DNA from: Styela clava
Taxonomy: Eukaryota > Chordata > Ascidiacea > Stolidobranchia > Styelidae
Length of the DNA stretch: 64,000 nt
Direction: 5' to 3'
Assembly: GCF_964204865.1 (NCBI RefSeq)
Contig: NC_135254.1
Location: 10,731,001 to 10,795,000, forward strand
The position numbers were made by a program, and so were the translations under genes. Shown here piece after piece: positions 49,367-60,508 of this stretch (positions within the stretch are counted from its first letter, which is position 1; each line of letters opens with the position of its first letter). Under the pieces are notes generated by a model that saw only the letters and a program-made list of their open reading frames with translations, was not told the DNA's origin and made no database searches.

Positions 49367-52300
49367 TTAATTGATGTACGGATGTTCTTTTGTTGTGCTA
49401 TTATTCATTTCTTCGTATTGATGATCTCCGTCTTTTATTTTCTCATAATTATGCGGGATTTCATAATTTTCTTCTTTCTCTTCTCTTAACTCATAATTTC
49501 CGGAGTTCAGTTGTGATGTTTGAATTTCATCAAAGTTTTCATAATAACTCGGGACGTCATTAACAACCCTATTCATCTCTGAAAGACGTTGTGGTTGAGT
49601 TGCGATTTTTTGAGAATTCCTTCAGTAAACAAAAAATAAGTTAGAATTAATTAATAAGTAGGATTTTAAATAAGAAACATTGGATTTGTTTTCGGAATTG
49701 CTTCTACCATAGAGGAGTTAGACAAAACAATCGACGAAAATGTTAGAGCCCAGTATTGCAGACATTGTCCCAGACATTGAGATTGCGCATACAGCTGTAT
49801 AAAGAGACACACCTTACTGATTCAATTAAGAGTGAATACTCCAAATTTTCGGAAAATATACACATTTTGTTGTAGTATCGAACATTTCTCACCTCATTTT
49901 TTTGTTTCTACAAATCAGCGAACCAATTCCAAATAGAATGATTGCAAGAATCAATGTGACTATGGATGAAATAATTGCAACCAATAAATTGTCGTGGCCT
50001 GCAATATATTTCAACATATAGTAAGAAGAAGCATAAACGTTAAAAAAATTATCAGCATTGAACACAGGTTAAACATGAGAATCAGAAAGTCAGTGAGCAT
50101 TTTATGTAACCACAAAATAGTAGTTTTAAAAACTCTGATTTTGTGCACTTAAGACTAATGTCTCTTATAATTTGTAAGCTATATAATCTTACCACAAGAA
50201 GTCGTTGTAGTAGTAGTGATTGCACTAGAGGGAAAGAAAATGTTTATCTTCGTAGATTCTGTGTTATTTGCATTGGCAGACAATGTGGAAGTATGTGTCA
50301 TGTCATTGAGAGTTGTAAATTTATGATAAATATTTGTTGTTGTCATTTCAGCAGGCGCCGCGGTGGACGTTGTACTACAGGCAGTGTCTCTTGAACAATT
50401 GGTCGTCTGAAGAAAGTAATTGTGTTTAGCAATTTTTCGATACAATATATGTACGATAATATTTGTATATTCCAACATTTATTTAAATCCGAAGTTTAAT
50501 GGTTGGACGTTCTTCAAAAAGTTAAACAAATTTAAAAATGCTCACAAAAATATTAATTCACACGCTTATGAAAAATAACGTCGGGCGCCCTGAATAAGAA
50601 CTACTAGATATTCACTTTTACGACTGCGGCTTATACGCTGTGAAATAGTAAAAACTATTCACACAACATAGAATGATGATCCTTTTTTTTTGAACCTTTT
50701 AGAAAATCAGAAATTATTAACTTACTACAAATAATGGCATTTTTTTTATTATTTCTTACCTCAAAATTAGAACCAATGCAAATATTGGGCCCCGTTCTTC
50801 CCGAGTCAATGCATGTTCGATTACGTACTTTCATCATTGAGCTGCAGTTACATGTACTCAACGATGACCAGGTTTCCCAGTATCTTCCTGCACAGTGTAA
50901 AGATTTAAAACAAAAGTTTTTTTGCCTGTTTTGATTAGAATGGCTGTATTTTTGTACGTAGTAAATAGGTTTAAACTTAAATAGGAAAAATTGCCAATTG
51001 CTTCTTATTCGCAATAAACCCTTCGAAACTCTACAAATATCGATGACTTGCCCATACACGCCTTCTCAAGCTGTAGTGCAATACGTCCGCAAACATGGTC
51101 GGCGGAGAAAGACGCAAACGATAAGCCATTAAGTGAACCACTCCGTGTCGACGAGAAGTCCAACACTCTTGCACATTGTCACATCCCTCATGAGATTCGA
51201 ACCAGGGGCGACTATACCATTGGGCAAGGTAGGCTAAAGCCTTGAAGCCTCTAACCTCGTAGGCCTTAACAATCAATTTTAAGCTCATATTCACTGTAAA
51301 TCCTTTTTGAATTGTGAAGCCTTCAGAGTTCCAGAATAATGTCACTTTAAAACTTTATATTTTTATTATTCACGGTAATAATTCCAAATATTTACCGATT
51401 GAAAGATTAAAAAATTTGAAATATGGCCGAATAAATGATTTTGTAATAATACATCAACTTGAAATCCCTATTATGTTATATCCCATGGTTTAAATTTGTC
51501 CCAGATTCGAACCTGCATTCCAGCCGATCTAAGTATATTCTCCATTATTGTATTAATGCACTTGTTTTGTCGAATTTACAAGCGGTGACCGGGCTCCTGA
51601 TGCAAATGTCTTTAGATTGTAGTAGGCCCGTGAGAGATGTTACATGATTTTTCTTTTTTTTTACTCAAAGCGTCTCCCTGATAACTCAGATAAACATTCC
51701 TGTTAAAATCTTACGACTTTAGTGTTGGTACTAAGTTGGCGATATAGTTGCACAATGACAGTGAAACTTGAAGCAAACATTATAATAATCATTTATGCAC
51801 TAATATTTAATCAAGAGTAGTTAGTTTTGAACGGAATATTTATGATAGAATTCATAGTCGCACTCACTAGGAATAAAAAAAAATCGTATCTGATTAAAAT
51901 ACGGGCGGTCGCTGAAATGCCAAGTGCCACTGAAATCATACCGTATTTTGTTGGCGCAAAGAGCAACAGCGAATACCTGTTGATGCGATACTTGAAGTTA
52001 TTTAAATTAATGTTATAAAGTTTAAGTAAAATAACGATCAGTAAACATTGGTATGATTTAAATGAACTAAATTAAAGTCAATGGCATTAAAATACATAAA
52101 TAGTTATTTGTATAAAGAAAAAATGACATAATCTACAAATTAAGTAGACTTATTACATTAAAAGTTTGTTACCGATTAATCGTTGACATACAAATTCAGT
52201 TGGTGCATTCGCAGCGCAATCGACGTCATACCACGGTACATTTGCAAAATACGCGTTAAACCACCCCATAGCACCACAAGATTGGGTACTCTCACTAGAA

Positions 52301-52993
52301 GGTTCTCCTGAGTTCCAGTTAGTGTAGGTTAGTTCTGAATTGTCATTCCATATGAAGGTATTACTTGTGCCAACTTCCTTCAATCCAATATAAAATCCAT
52401 AGGGTTGTCCTGTGCACAATAAAATGCCTTATCTTAGGGTAACGTTTTGTCGTGTGTAATATTTATCCAATATGAACATGGCTGATTGGGGCTGTTGAAC
52501 ATAATTGGAAACATGTGCGAACACTTGAATACTGATGAATTAAGAATTCATAAACCAATGTATGGAGATTTCTCGCGCAAATCCCAAAACCCATGAGCAA
52601 AAGATTCTAATGACCATGATGATAAATAACCTTAAGTAAATTCATTCAGGGATTTGAAATAAAAAGTGAAATGTCCTATTTACCTGAGGTAGCTGAGACT
52701 TGATTCTGAATAAACGTTTGAATCTCGCTCGTTTTAATCATTGCCATCTCACCATCATTGTTTTTACAGAATGTTTCACCATCGGCATATGGTTTTATAT
52801 CATCTTTTCCGGATACGTAATATTGGTAACTTCCAAATGCATTCCACTCACCTCTACCTGGTTCGCAAAAATAAAAAGTTTATGAATAAGCAAATAATTT
52901 GAAAGACATGATATATAGTATATACCAACCTGCGTTAACGACAGCAATCATCCAAGGAAATAATCCAATGTATATAAAAAGTTTCTCCTTCAT
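49367..52993 (-). CDS. CTR4: compact CTLD-TSP1 receptor with YxxM/YxN tail
   Basis: Seven exons: 52993-52930 signal; 52857-52684 and 52409-52173 CTLD; 50887-50760 TSP1; 50406-50193 Thr-rich stalk; 49998-49893 membrane; 49619-49367 tail. Phases agree and the frame gives 391 aa. Residues: signal 1-21, CTLD 22-158, TSP1 159-201, stalk 202-272, membrane span about 277-299, tail 308-391. The CTLD has GEPSS, WYD and a Gly where relatives have Val after the conserved Cys (SCGAMG). The TSP1 has WETWSSL, missing the third Trp. The tail is unrelated to CTR2: Y334 in YENF, Y350, Y360, Y366 in YEKI, Y376 in YEEM, Y389 in a final YIN. YxxM is known to bind PI3K p85 and YxN to bind Grb2-type SH2 domains, so an activating or adaptor-recruiting role is inferred. 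The membrane span has no charged residue. Head to head with VF2. Confidence 0.88.
51010..51740 (-). mobile_element. Inverted relative of the 4.4-5.9 kb repeat, in CTR4 intron
   Basis: On the minus strand it aligns with 4440-5925, including both B-box strings (complements near 51196 and 51503). It occupies the intron between the CTR4 CTLD and TSP1 exons. Its frames are not conserved with the other copy. Confidence 0.55.
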
Positions 52994-55359
52994 TTACGCG
53001 GCTAATTATCTATCATTTCTAACTTTCCCCATAACATTACAATTTGAATACAAAAATTGAAATAAAACAAGAATGGTGTGTATTTGCGAGCTGAGAACGT
53101 TTCCATCTTCTTCATCACAAAATTGAGGATACTCAAAATAGTGTTTGATTAGGTTTAAAAACTAACAACAAATTTGTCTATATACCGTGACTCAACGTCC
53201 TGACTGTAAAGGCAGCTATGTTTTCATGCAGCAGAGAACCCTGTGGAAAACTAACTAAATAAACTATCCATGACAACATTAAAACATCAAAAGCTATGAC
53301 CGATTAGATAACTCTACTAAATTTCTTCCAAAGCTAATAATACAATACACGCAAAACTTATGAATGAATGATTTGATTGCCCATAAGTACATTGAATCTA
53401 ATTATTCGAGAATTTTCATTATTATTATCAGTACACTGCGACTAATTATCAAATTTCTAGCCACATTACTTTCAGTATCAGAAGAATGATGCAGCTGAAA
53501 CCCTAATTCGACTCGCCAGGATGAAATCGTAAGCAATATGATCTAACATTTGTAAGATCAGTCAGTTCTTATCTTACAATGCCTAAGCCTAATATGAGTA
53601 ATAAAGGTAATATTTTTATAAATGTAAAAATAAATAAAGATTTTGTGGGGGACAGAATGAAACTTTCTATTACGAGTGGGATATTTCCATAACCTTTTAG
53701 TTACAACGTTTTTGAAATGACTGCAAAGAGAAGATTAAAGATGAATATGCTCCAAAAGACGATACCTATTACAAAGCTAATTAGCAATGTTATCATATTA
53801 TTCAGTCACTTATGTTGATGTTATTTTCGAGCGAACCTTATTCATACAGAAACATAGCGGTATTCTGAAAACTGACAACACTCAGATATAGGTATGTGAA
53901 AAATTATAACAGGGTTGACCTAATACTATTTATTGGAATTTCTAGCGCAAATAAGATGGTTATTATATTGAAAATACATATCTGAATCAGATTTTAATAT
54001 ACGAATTGTTTTCATATGAAATTCTTGATTCTGGTTTCGCCAATCAAATCGATTTATGCGTTTTGGTTTCTACTGCAGAAGCCATACGATAACCATTACT
54101 ATGGCCTTCTTACTACGGAAATGCATGTCGAAAAAAACAACAACGGAAAATGAAGCAGAACGAAGATGGAAATGACACGTACCACAACTATTAGAATAAT
54201 ACATGAATATCATGACAACTTTATAAGCAAAGCCAAGTAAAGCGATGAATATCGTGGACTATACTAGAGTTTTAATCTAATAAAAGTTTAGTAATCTCTT
54301 GTGACCGACTGCTGTGCTATCGTGAATGTCAAAAAAATTATTTAACCATTATTAAAAAAACACTATTTGATATATGTAAAAAAACTATTCATTCATAAAA
54401 TAATAAATCCATGAGTTCAAATCATTTGCGTTTTGTGGAACAAAAAAAAATAATCATAAAATTCCGAAATTTGTGTTGAAATAAATGAACGATTGTTGGT
54501 AAATGAGATGAATTCAGGTTTTAAGTTACACAAAAAAAAATTAAATTATATGTAACAACATGATTTCTCGAATATCATTTTTTTCCTAAGGGGTGTAATT
54601 AGACACTTTTATTTTCCATTGCAGAAATGAGAGTAACATTACTATGATGACTTGTGCAACAAACACTATTTTCTGAGAGTAGAAGTGTGAGCTACATATT
54701 TAGTGACGACTTGTGTTTATTTTGTATGTGTGTGTGATTCGTTCAATCTATTCGATTTTGAGCCAGTTTTGGGGAAGTTTAACGAAATTTGATTCAAAAA
54801 TTACGATTATATATTGTAAACTGTATTTTAGAGATACACTAAGATAACTGTTTACGTACTGACGTTTGCGCAAATGATTCACTGGAATAATTAGTCATAA
54901 AAAATGAACCTTGGTGATCCCCTCGCATATAATTGATCACAGTATAGTTAAATCTGTATTCAAGTTGCATTTGTTTGCATTTTTGTTTATCAGTGCATAT
55001 TATAGCCACCTGTGCTGTATATTTAAAAATATGAAAATTTCGCATTGTGACTAAATATCTCAAACCGAAATTAGTATAGCGATACCAAACAGTGATATGT
55101 AAATGGGGCATTGGAGTATGTATCAAGCGCACGTATTTAACTTATTAGACATATTTTCAATTTCAATAAAATATGAATGAATAATATACTAGTGGCAGAA
55201 GTAACTGAATGCCAAGGATTTATCAATTCTTTGGAACAAGTTTTTTTTTAATGTTTTGGCATTTTCATTATCATTCTGTTTAACATATTTTTCAGAGCAA
55301 TCATCCGCAAAGCATTACAATCTATATTTGAATTTTGTCAGCTTATAGGATTTAGAAGA
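52994..55359. promoter_or_regulatory. Head-to-head spacer, CTR4 (minus) and VF2 (plus)
   Basis: 2.37 kb between start codons, third instance of the same spacer. Its length is almost constant across the three pairs although the DNA has diverged, which argues for a shared control region. No individual site is claimed. Confidence 0.45.
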
Positions 55360-58300
55360 ATGAGAATTGAATCAATATTTTTGTTTATTCTCCTTCAATA
55401 CCCGAGGCATCTGAACGCAGCAGGTATTATTTTATTGTTATGACTTTTTCAGGAAATTTGCTAGAAACAAAGTCATTCATTCAAGGAAAAGGGAGCTTGA
55501 TCACTGATCAATGTTAGTGCAACCACGAAACGCCATCAAGAAATTTTGAGACGTTAAGAGATTGAAGCATAGAATTGAGCGTTGGTTAATACCGATGGGC
55601 ATGAGGCGTAAAACTAACTGAATTTAACGGCTGAAAACTTTTAGAGGGACAATATTCAAAGATTCAAAAGAAAATTTTAAAAGCGGTAACAACGGTTGTC
55701 TGACAATGTGAATGAGTTTAGAAAATATAGGATTACATTACATCTCAAATATTAATTTATTTTGCCAGCATGTCGTGAAACGCCCATGGATCTTGTATTT
55801 GTGCTGGATGGATCGGGTTCCATCAGAGATGAGAATTGGGAGCTTATTAAGTCATGGGTCAAGTTGGTAGCAGAAAATTATGACTTAGGCGGATTAACAC
55901 AGATTGGCATCGTTCAGTTCTCACACTGGTTTCCAAATGAAAGGTAAGCTTAGAAAGATATAATCATTCAACAAATCAACGTCAATAAAGTAAGATTTTC
56001 ATTTTATTCATTTTGTAAGCCGAATTTATAATTTTTCTTTAAATTATTCAAAGCAACTGCTCAATCAATTAAAATTAATTTACCTATAAACAGCTGCCAT
56101 GCCATGAATGATTTTTTTCAAGCGTCAGACCATGAATGTAGCTTCAAAAATTTTCTGACTTAAGTAATGAGCTGTGTTAAATATTGTAAAATTTTTGGAC
56201 ATGTTAGTGGACATAACGATCGTTTCGTTATTATGTTATTGTTGTTCTTGTTGTTCTTTGTCATAGAAAAAAAAATCGTTTTTCTCTTTGATCACTGGAC
56301 CAATCGCTTTGAAATTTAAGTGCCTAATTTTTTGCTAGAAGGCTATTACTTTGATTTATTTTAAATATTCAAGTGAGCTGTATAAAATTCGTTATTTTGT
56401 GTGCTATGACGTCATCAAAGTTTGCTACCATGTGGCGCTACGTTTCCATATATTGAGCATAGCTCTCTTGTTTTAATTACCCAAAAAGTGTTAATTTTAA
56501 ACTTTGCCATTTTGTTGTTCCACTTCGCTTCGTGTTTTCACTGCTTTTATTTGAGTACAGTCAGCATACATTCTTCCAAAATCATTTTCGGCTTTTCTTT
56601 GGGTTTTCGAATCCATTGTCATTCAAACACAAAATATGATAAAATGATTTTCATTTTTTTTAACAGCGCACAGCCATATTTAAAAACTGAAATACAGCTC
56701 GGAAAACTGAAGTCTGAAGCCCAATTCAAGGTAAAATATTCATCGAGCGTTGAATACCGCTGAGAGGGGCAGCGTCACGGTACGATCAGACGAGAGTGCT
56801 TGCTGATAATGTCTCAAGCATGGTAGAATAAAAAGTATTTTTCTATAGATAAAATACAATGGTGAAATTTCGAGTTAGTTATTAGGCGACATGGGTGTCA
56901 AAAAAAAATTGAAAAAAACAGCAATATCATTCGTAAAATCAAAAATACTAAAAACCAAAATTCAGACGGACTTCTTTTTTTTTTTTTTTTTTTTTTTTTT
57001 ATATATTCATTAATAAATAAAACACAATTGATCGGTACATCTACAACAATCACTAATCATGAACAATACACAATTCATCATATAAAATAATCAGTAAATG
57101 TATCATAAAATTTTCCATTTTTGATCAGACGGACTTCGTGTGTACACGAAATGTAGTTTCCCAACAATGCTATTGAGCTAGTGTGAGTCACCTTCTATGC
57201 AGAATAGAATTTAAAGGAAAATTTGTCGTATGATTTATCTTATTAAAAAGATTTGTTCACAAATGTGTGATATTTAAATATATCAAAATGCAATTAGCTT
57301 CAAAATAATAACTTGAACTGAGTATTCCTTAGGCCGCTGTTGACGAAATATCAATTCATGGATTCACAACTTACACTGCACATGCTATCAACAAAACAGT
57401 GAATGAAGATTTCATGAGATCTGATCGTTTTTATGATGCTTCAGTGAAGAAAGTCATTATTTTATTTACAGATGGAAGGTAATATCTTGTGGGAACAATG
57501 TCTGAATACACGTAAAATGCACCTTTGAATCGTATCGTTAACTGTTGTTAATGTTTTTGTTATTATTGTTAATGTTCACGGTTCATGTAATGGTAGTTAG
57601 CAGAGTTCTTTTGATATATCCGTATATTTAGCCCCTTTGTTTTTCAACTTGGGTTTCTGCGCGATATATATTATTTTTATACCATCAAGATATTAGTTGT
57701 TGAAAATCTAAATAAATGTTATTTCAAAGCTGATTACTACTTTATTATTTACCAAATTATTCTAATCTTAGACATCCAAAAATTAAGAAGTAGTATAAAA
57801 CCGTTTTTGTTTTGCTCGATTTATTGAAGGTATGCTCGTGTAACAAGTCTTAAATATGTATGTAGATTGTAGATGGTTATAGATAATTTTTTAAATCTTT
57901 TGAAGATCTACCGACAGAAATGATTTGCTTTCGTCAGCAAAATATGCTCGGTCAAATGGGATTACTATATTTGCAGTTGGTGCTGGAGGTTATGTAATGG
58001 AGGAATTACAGGTAATCTGAAAAGTTGTAACAAATTGAAATTAGAGAAATTTTTGGTTTCAATATATTATAGCATTTCTACCTTTTGTCTAATCATTATA
58101 TTTCTGTGTATTAAAGATTGTTCATCAACAAGACTGAGAAAGTATAACTAAATTAGTTATCAGGATAAAACTCTTTTTGACTGAGATTGATAAGTAACAA
58201 TGTAGGCTACTGTACTTGTTTAAATGTTGTTTACATATATGAAAACAAGAATACCTATAAGCCATATTTGCATGATAATTTCTTTCTAACAAAATGTCTA

Positions 58301-60508
58301 TAATTCTAGCCATTAATTTGTATTCCGTGATTAGATAAGTTAGAACTCTATTAAGTAGTATTTTAAAATATTGAATAGTCATCATAAGCATTGCATGATT
58401 CACCGATAAATTCAACTAATATGCATATGCAATAAATACATGCACGCGATTTACATATAAAACAAGCCGGTAGACGCCCAGAATCTGCACTGATACTTGA
58501 GGCCGGAGGTTCAGGAAAACGTTACCACACATGCAAAATAACAGATCTATAACGACAGTGTACTGCGGAACTGCCAGTTCATTTGAACGATGCGCGGCTC
58601 TTCAGCATCTCAGCTTTGGCGGTTTTCTGTGTTTAATTGTCAAAACATATTTACTTGTATTCCAAACTCCTGAGGTTTCCCCAGTTGTAAAGTATCGAAA
58701 TTAAATTACGAAATATTCTTCTACAGCAACATCCAGCAACATCAATTTTAAGTGCATTTACTTTCAATCGTTTGATATTAGAGCATTTTGTGCTCTTTGC
58801 AAACGATTGCGGGAGTGCTAGCATAACACACTGCACTTTATGAGTGATTGTCTGTGTTTTCTCGTTTGCAATGAATTTTTCTTTAGGAATATTGACTAGT
58901 GACGCTATGCTTCGCGTCTTTTGCCACCAATCACGTGTTGCCTGTGCTTGAAAATATACAGCGCTAGGATCGAGGGAAGGGACGTGCCAAACTTCTCTGC
59001 TGTCCAGTATGAGGTTATGATAGGAATGCCCCATAACTCCAAATCAATTCGCGGAATAAACAAATTATAGATGTTGTTATAAATGAGAATGAATAACTTG
59101 AAGGTCACGTATGAGGAGAATGTTTGTTGTATAATTGCGATATATCACTATGTGTTGGCATGTAATAAGACTCCGGCATCCCTTTTAATTTAGCATTCAC
59201 TGGTATGATTGTCTCCATTACGATTTTAATATTCATGGTTTTAGCAAATTGTATTTATGTCTTTGTGTTCATTTTTACCGACATAGTTGAATTGGGATCA
59301 TATGAGTAGGAAGTATCAAATAAAACGGTAACAAAAATATTTTTTTAGTAACGAACAAGACCTAACTTTGTATAGCTTGGCTGCATCGGATGTTTAAACC
59401 GAAACTGGGACAATCGTAAAATACCAACATGTAAAACTCCGCTGGCAAATAAGTTTCATATACTTTGACAGTAACTTTTATTCACAGATTATTGCAAATG
59501 GCCAGATCAATAACAATGAACGAGTGATTACAGTTTCAAATTTTACTAGGCTGAATACTACGGTAGACATTTTAAAGCAAGGTATATGTGCTATCCAAGG
59601 TAATGTTGATATTAATAGTCAGTTTTTATTGAGGCTGCTACGACATGTTAGTAGCATATAATTTCGAACTACGTTTTCAAAATATTTTTTGCGCCCGAAT
59701 CTGATATTGAGCCAAGACACTATAATAATTAAATGTTCCACATTTCAACATCATAAGCTGAAATGATACTTGATGGTTTTTTGTTTAAATCATTGGATTA
59801 TAAGATGAGAGGCTTTTTGCAGGCTACCACAACATAATCAACGATTGAAATTTATTTTCTCGTTTTCGAAAAGCATTTCGTTCAATGCGCAGAGCTAATA
59901 ATAACTCATTTCCTACAGATTTTATAGCATATAATATATAAATTAACATTCACCACAAGGTATAACTGCTGAAATGTTCAAATTAATAAGGGAATTATAT
60001 AAAATTCAAAAAAATATTTACATTCGTTTATAGTTCCCTTCATAGTGTCTCGCTACACTTGCACAACTTCATCGTTAGAAGTTCAATGGGAAACAACTAC
60101 ATTTAAGTCGGTCTTCTCATACAGACTTCAAATTCAGGTTACATTTATAAATAGAATGAAAATCATTACATTGGTCTAAACACTTTTACTGTGCGCTAAA
60201 ACTTGCCATTTTATGCTAAATATCACATTTATGTATTTAACTTATAGGATCTCAAGACCAAAGAAATCAAGAAGACAAGCGTTCAATTACTCATGAAAAA
60301 GGAACCAACAATAAAAATTCACGAAGAAAACACATCTCCGGAGTTTGCTTGCGTCACTACGACAAATTTGTATATTTCAAGCAACTACGAAATCGTTGTT
60401 GAGCAAATATCGGCAAAAACAAACAATCAAATAAAAACCATATCCAAAGTTCTTCACAATGCAAATGGGAAGACTATTATGCGGTTAACGTTTCTTGACT
60501 TTGTCTAG
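55360..60508 (+). CDS. VF2: secreted VWA plus FN3-like protein, paralog of VF1
   Basis: Exons 55360-55423, 55769-55943, 56667-56730, 57333-57478, 57906-58011, 59488-59599, 60034-60137, 60248-60508, each the same length as in VF1, giving 343 aa. Signal peptide, MIDAS (DGSGS, TTYT, FTDG) and the FN3-like region are all intact. By eye exons 2 and 3 differ from VF1 at 13 residues, several of them straight after the MIDAS loop (RDENW against TNVNW), while exons 4-8 differ at about three. Intron 3 holds a small retro-insertion at 56975-57124. AATAAA lies at 60616-60621. Confidence 0.88.
56975..57124 (-). mobile_element. Short retro-inserted sequence with poly-A tail
   Basis: A run of about 26 T at the left end (poly-A of a minus-strand insert) and about 120 bases of unique sequence are bracketed by an exact 13-base duplication, TCAGACGGACTTC, at 56962-56974 and 57125-57137. 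VF1 has no insertion here. It looks like a 5'-truncated LINE end or a processed transcript; the source is not identified. Confidence 0.8.
58440..59150. repeat. Repeat-rich segment in VF2 intron 5
   Basis: Counterpart of 44925-45660 in VF1, with the same minus-strand YHNLILDS words in frames that are broken differently. No functional gene supported. Confidence 0.4.

Noticed and set aside
49367-49619. A canonical ITAM in the CTR4 tail
   Set aside because: The tyrosines are close together, but only YEKI fits YxxI/L and no second YxxI/L lies 6-12 residues away; YxxM and YxN describe it better.
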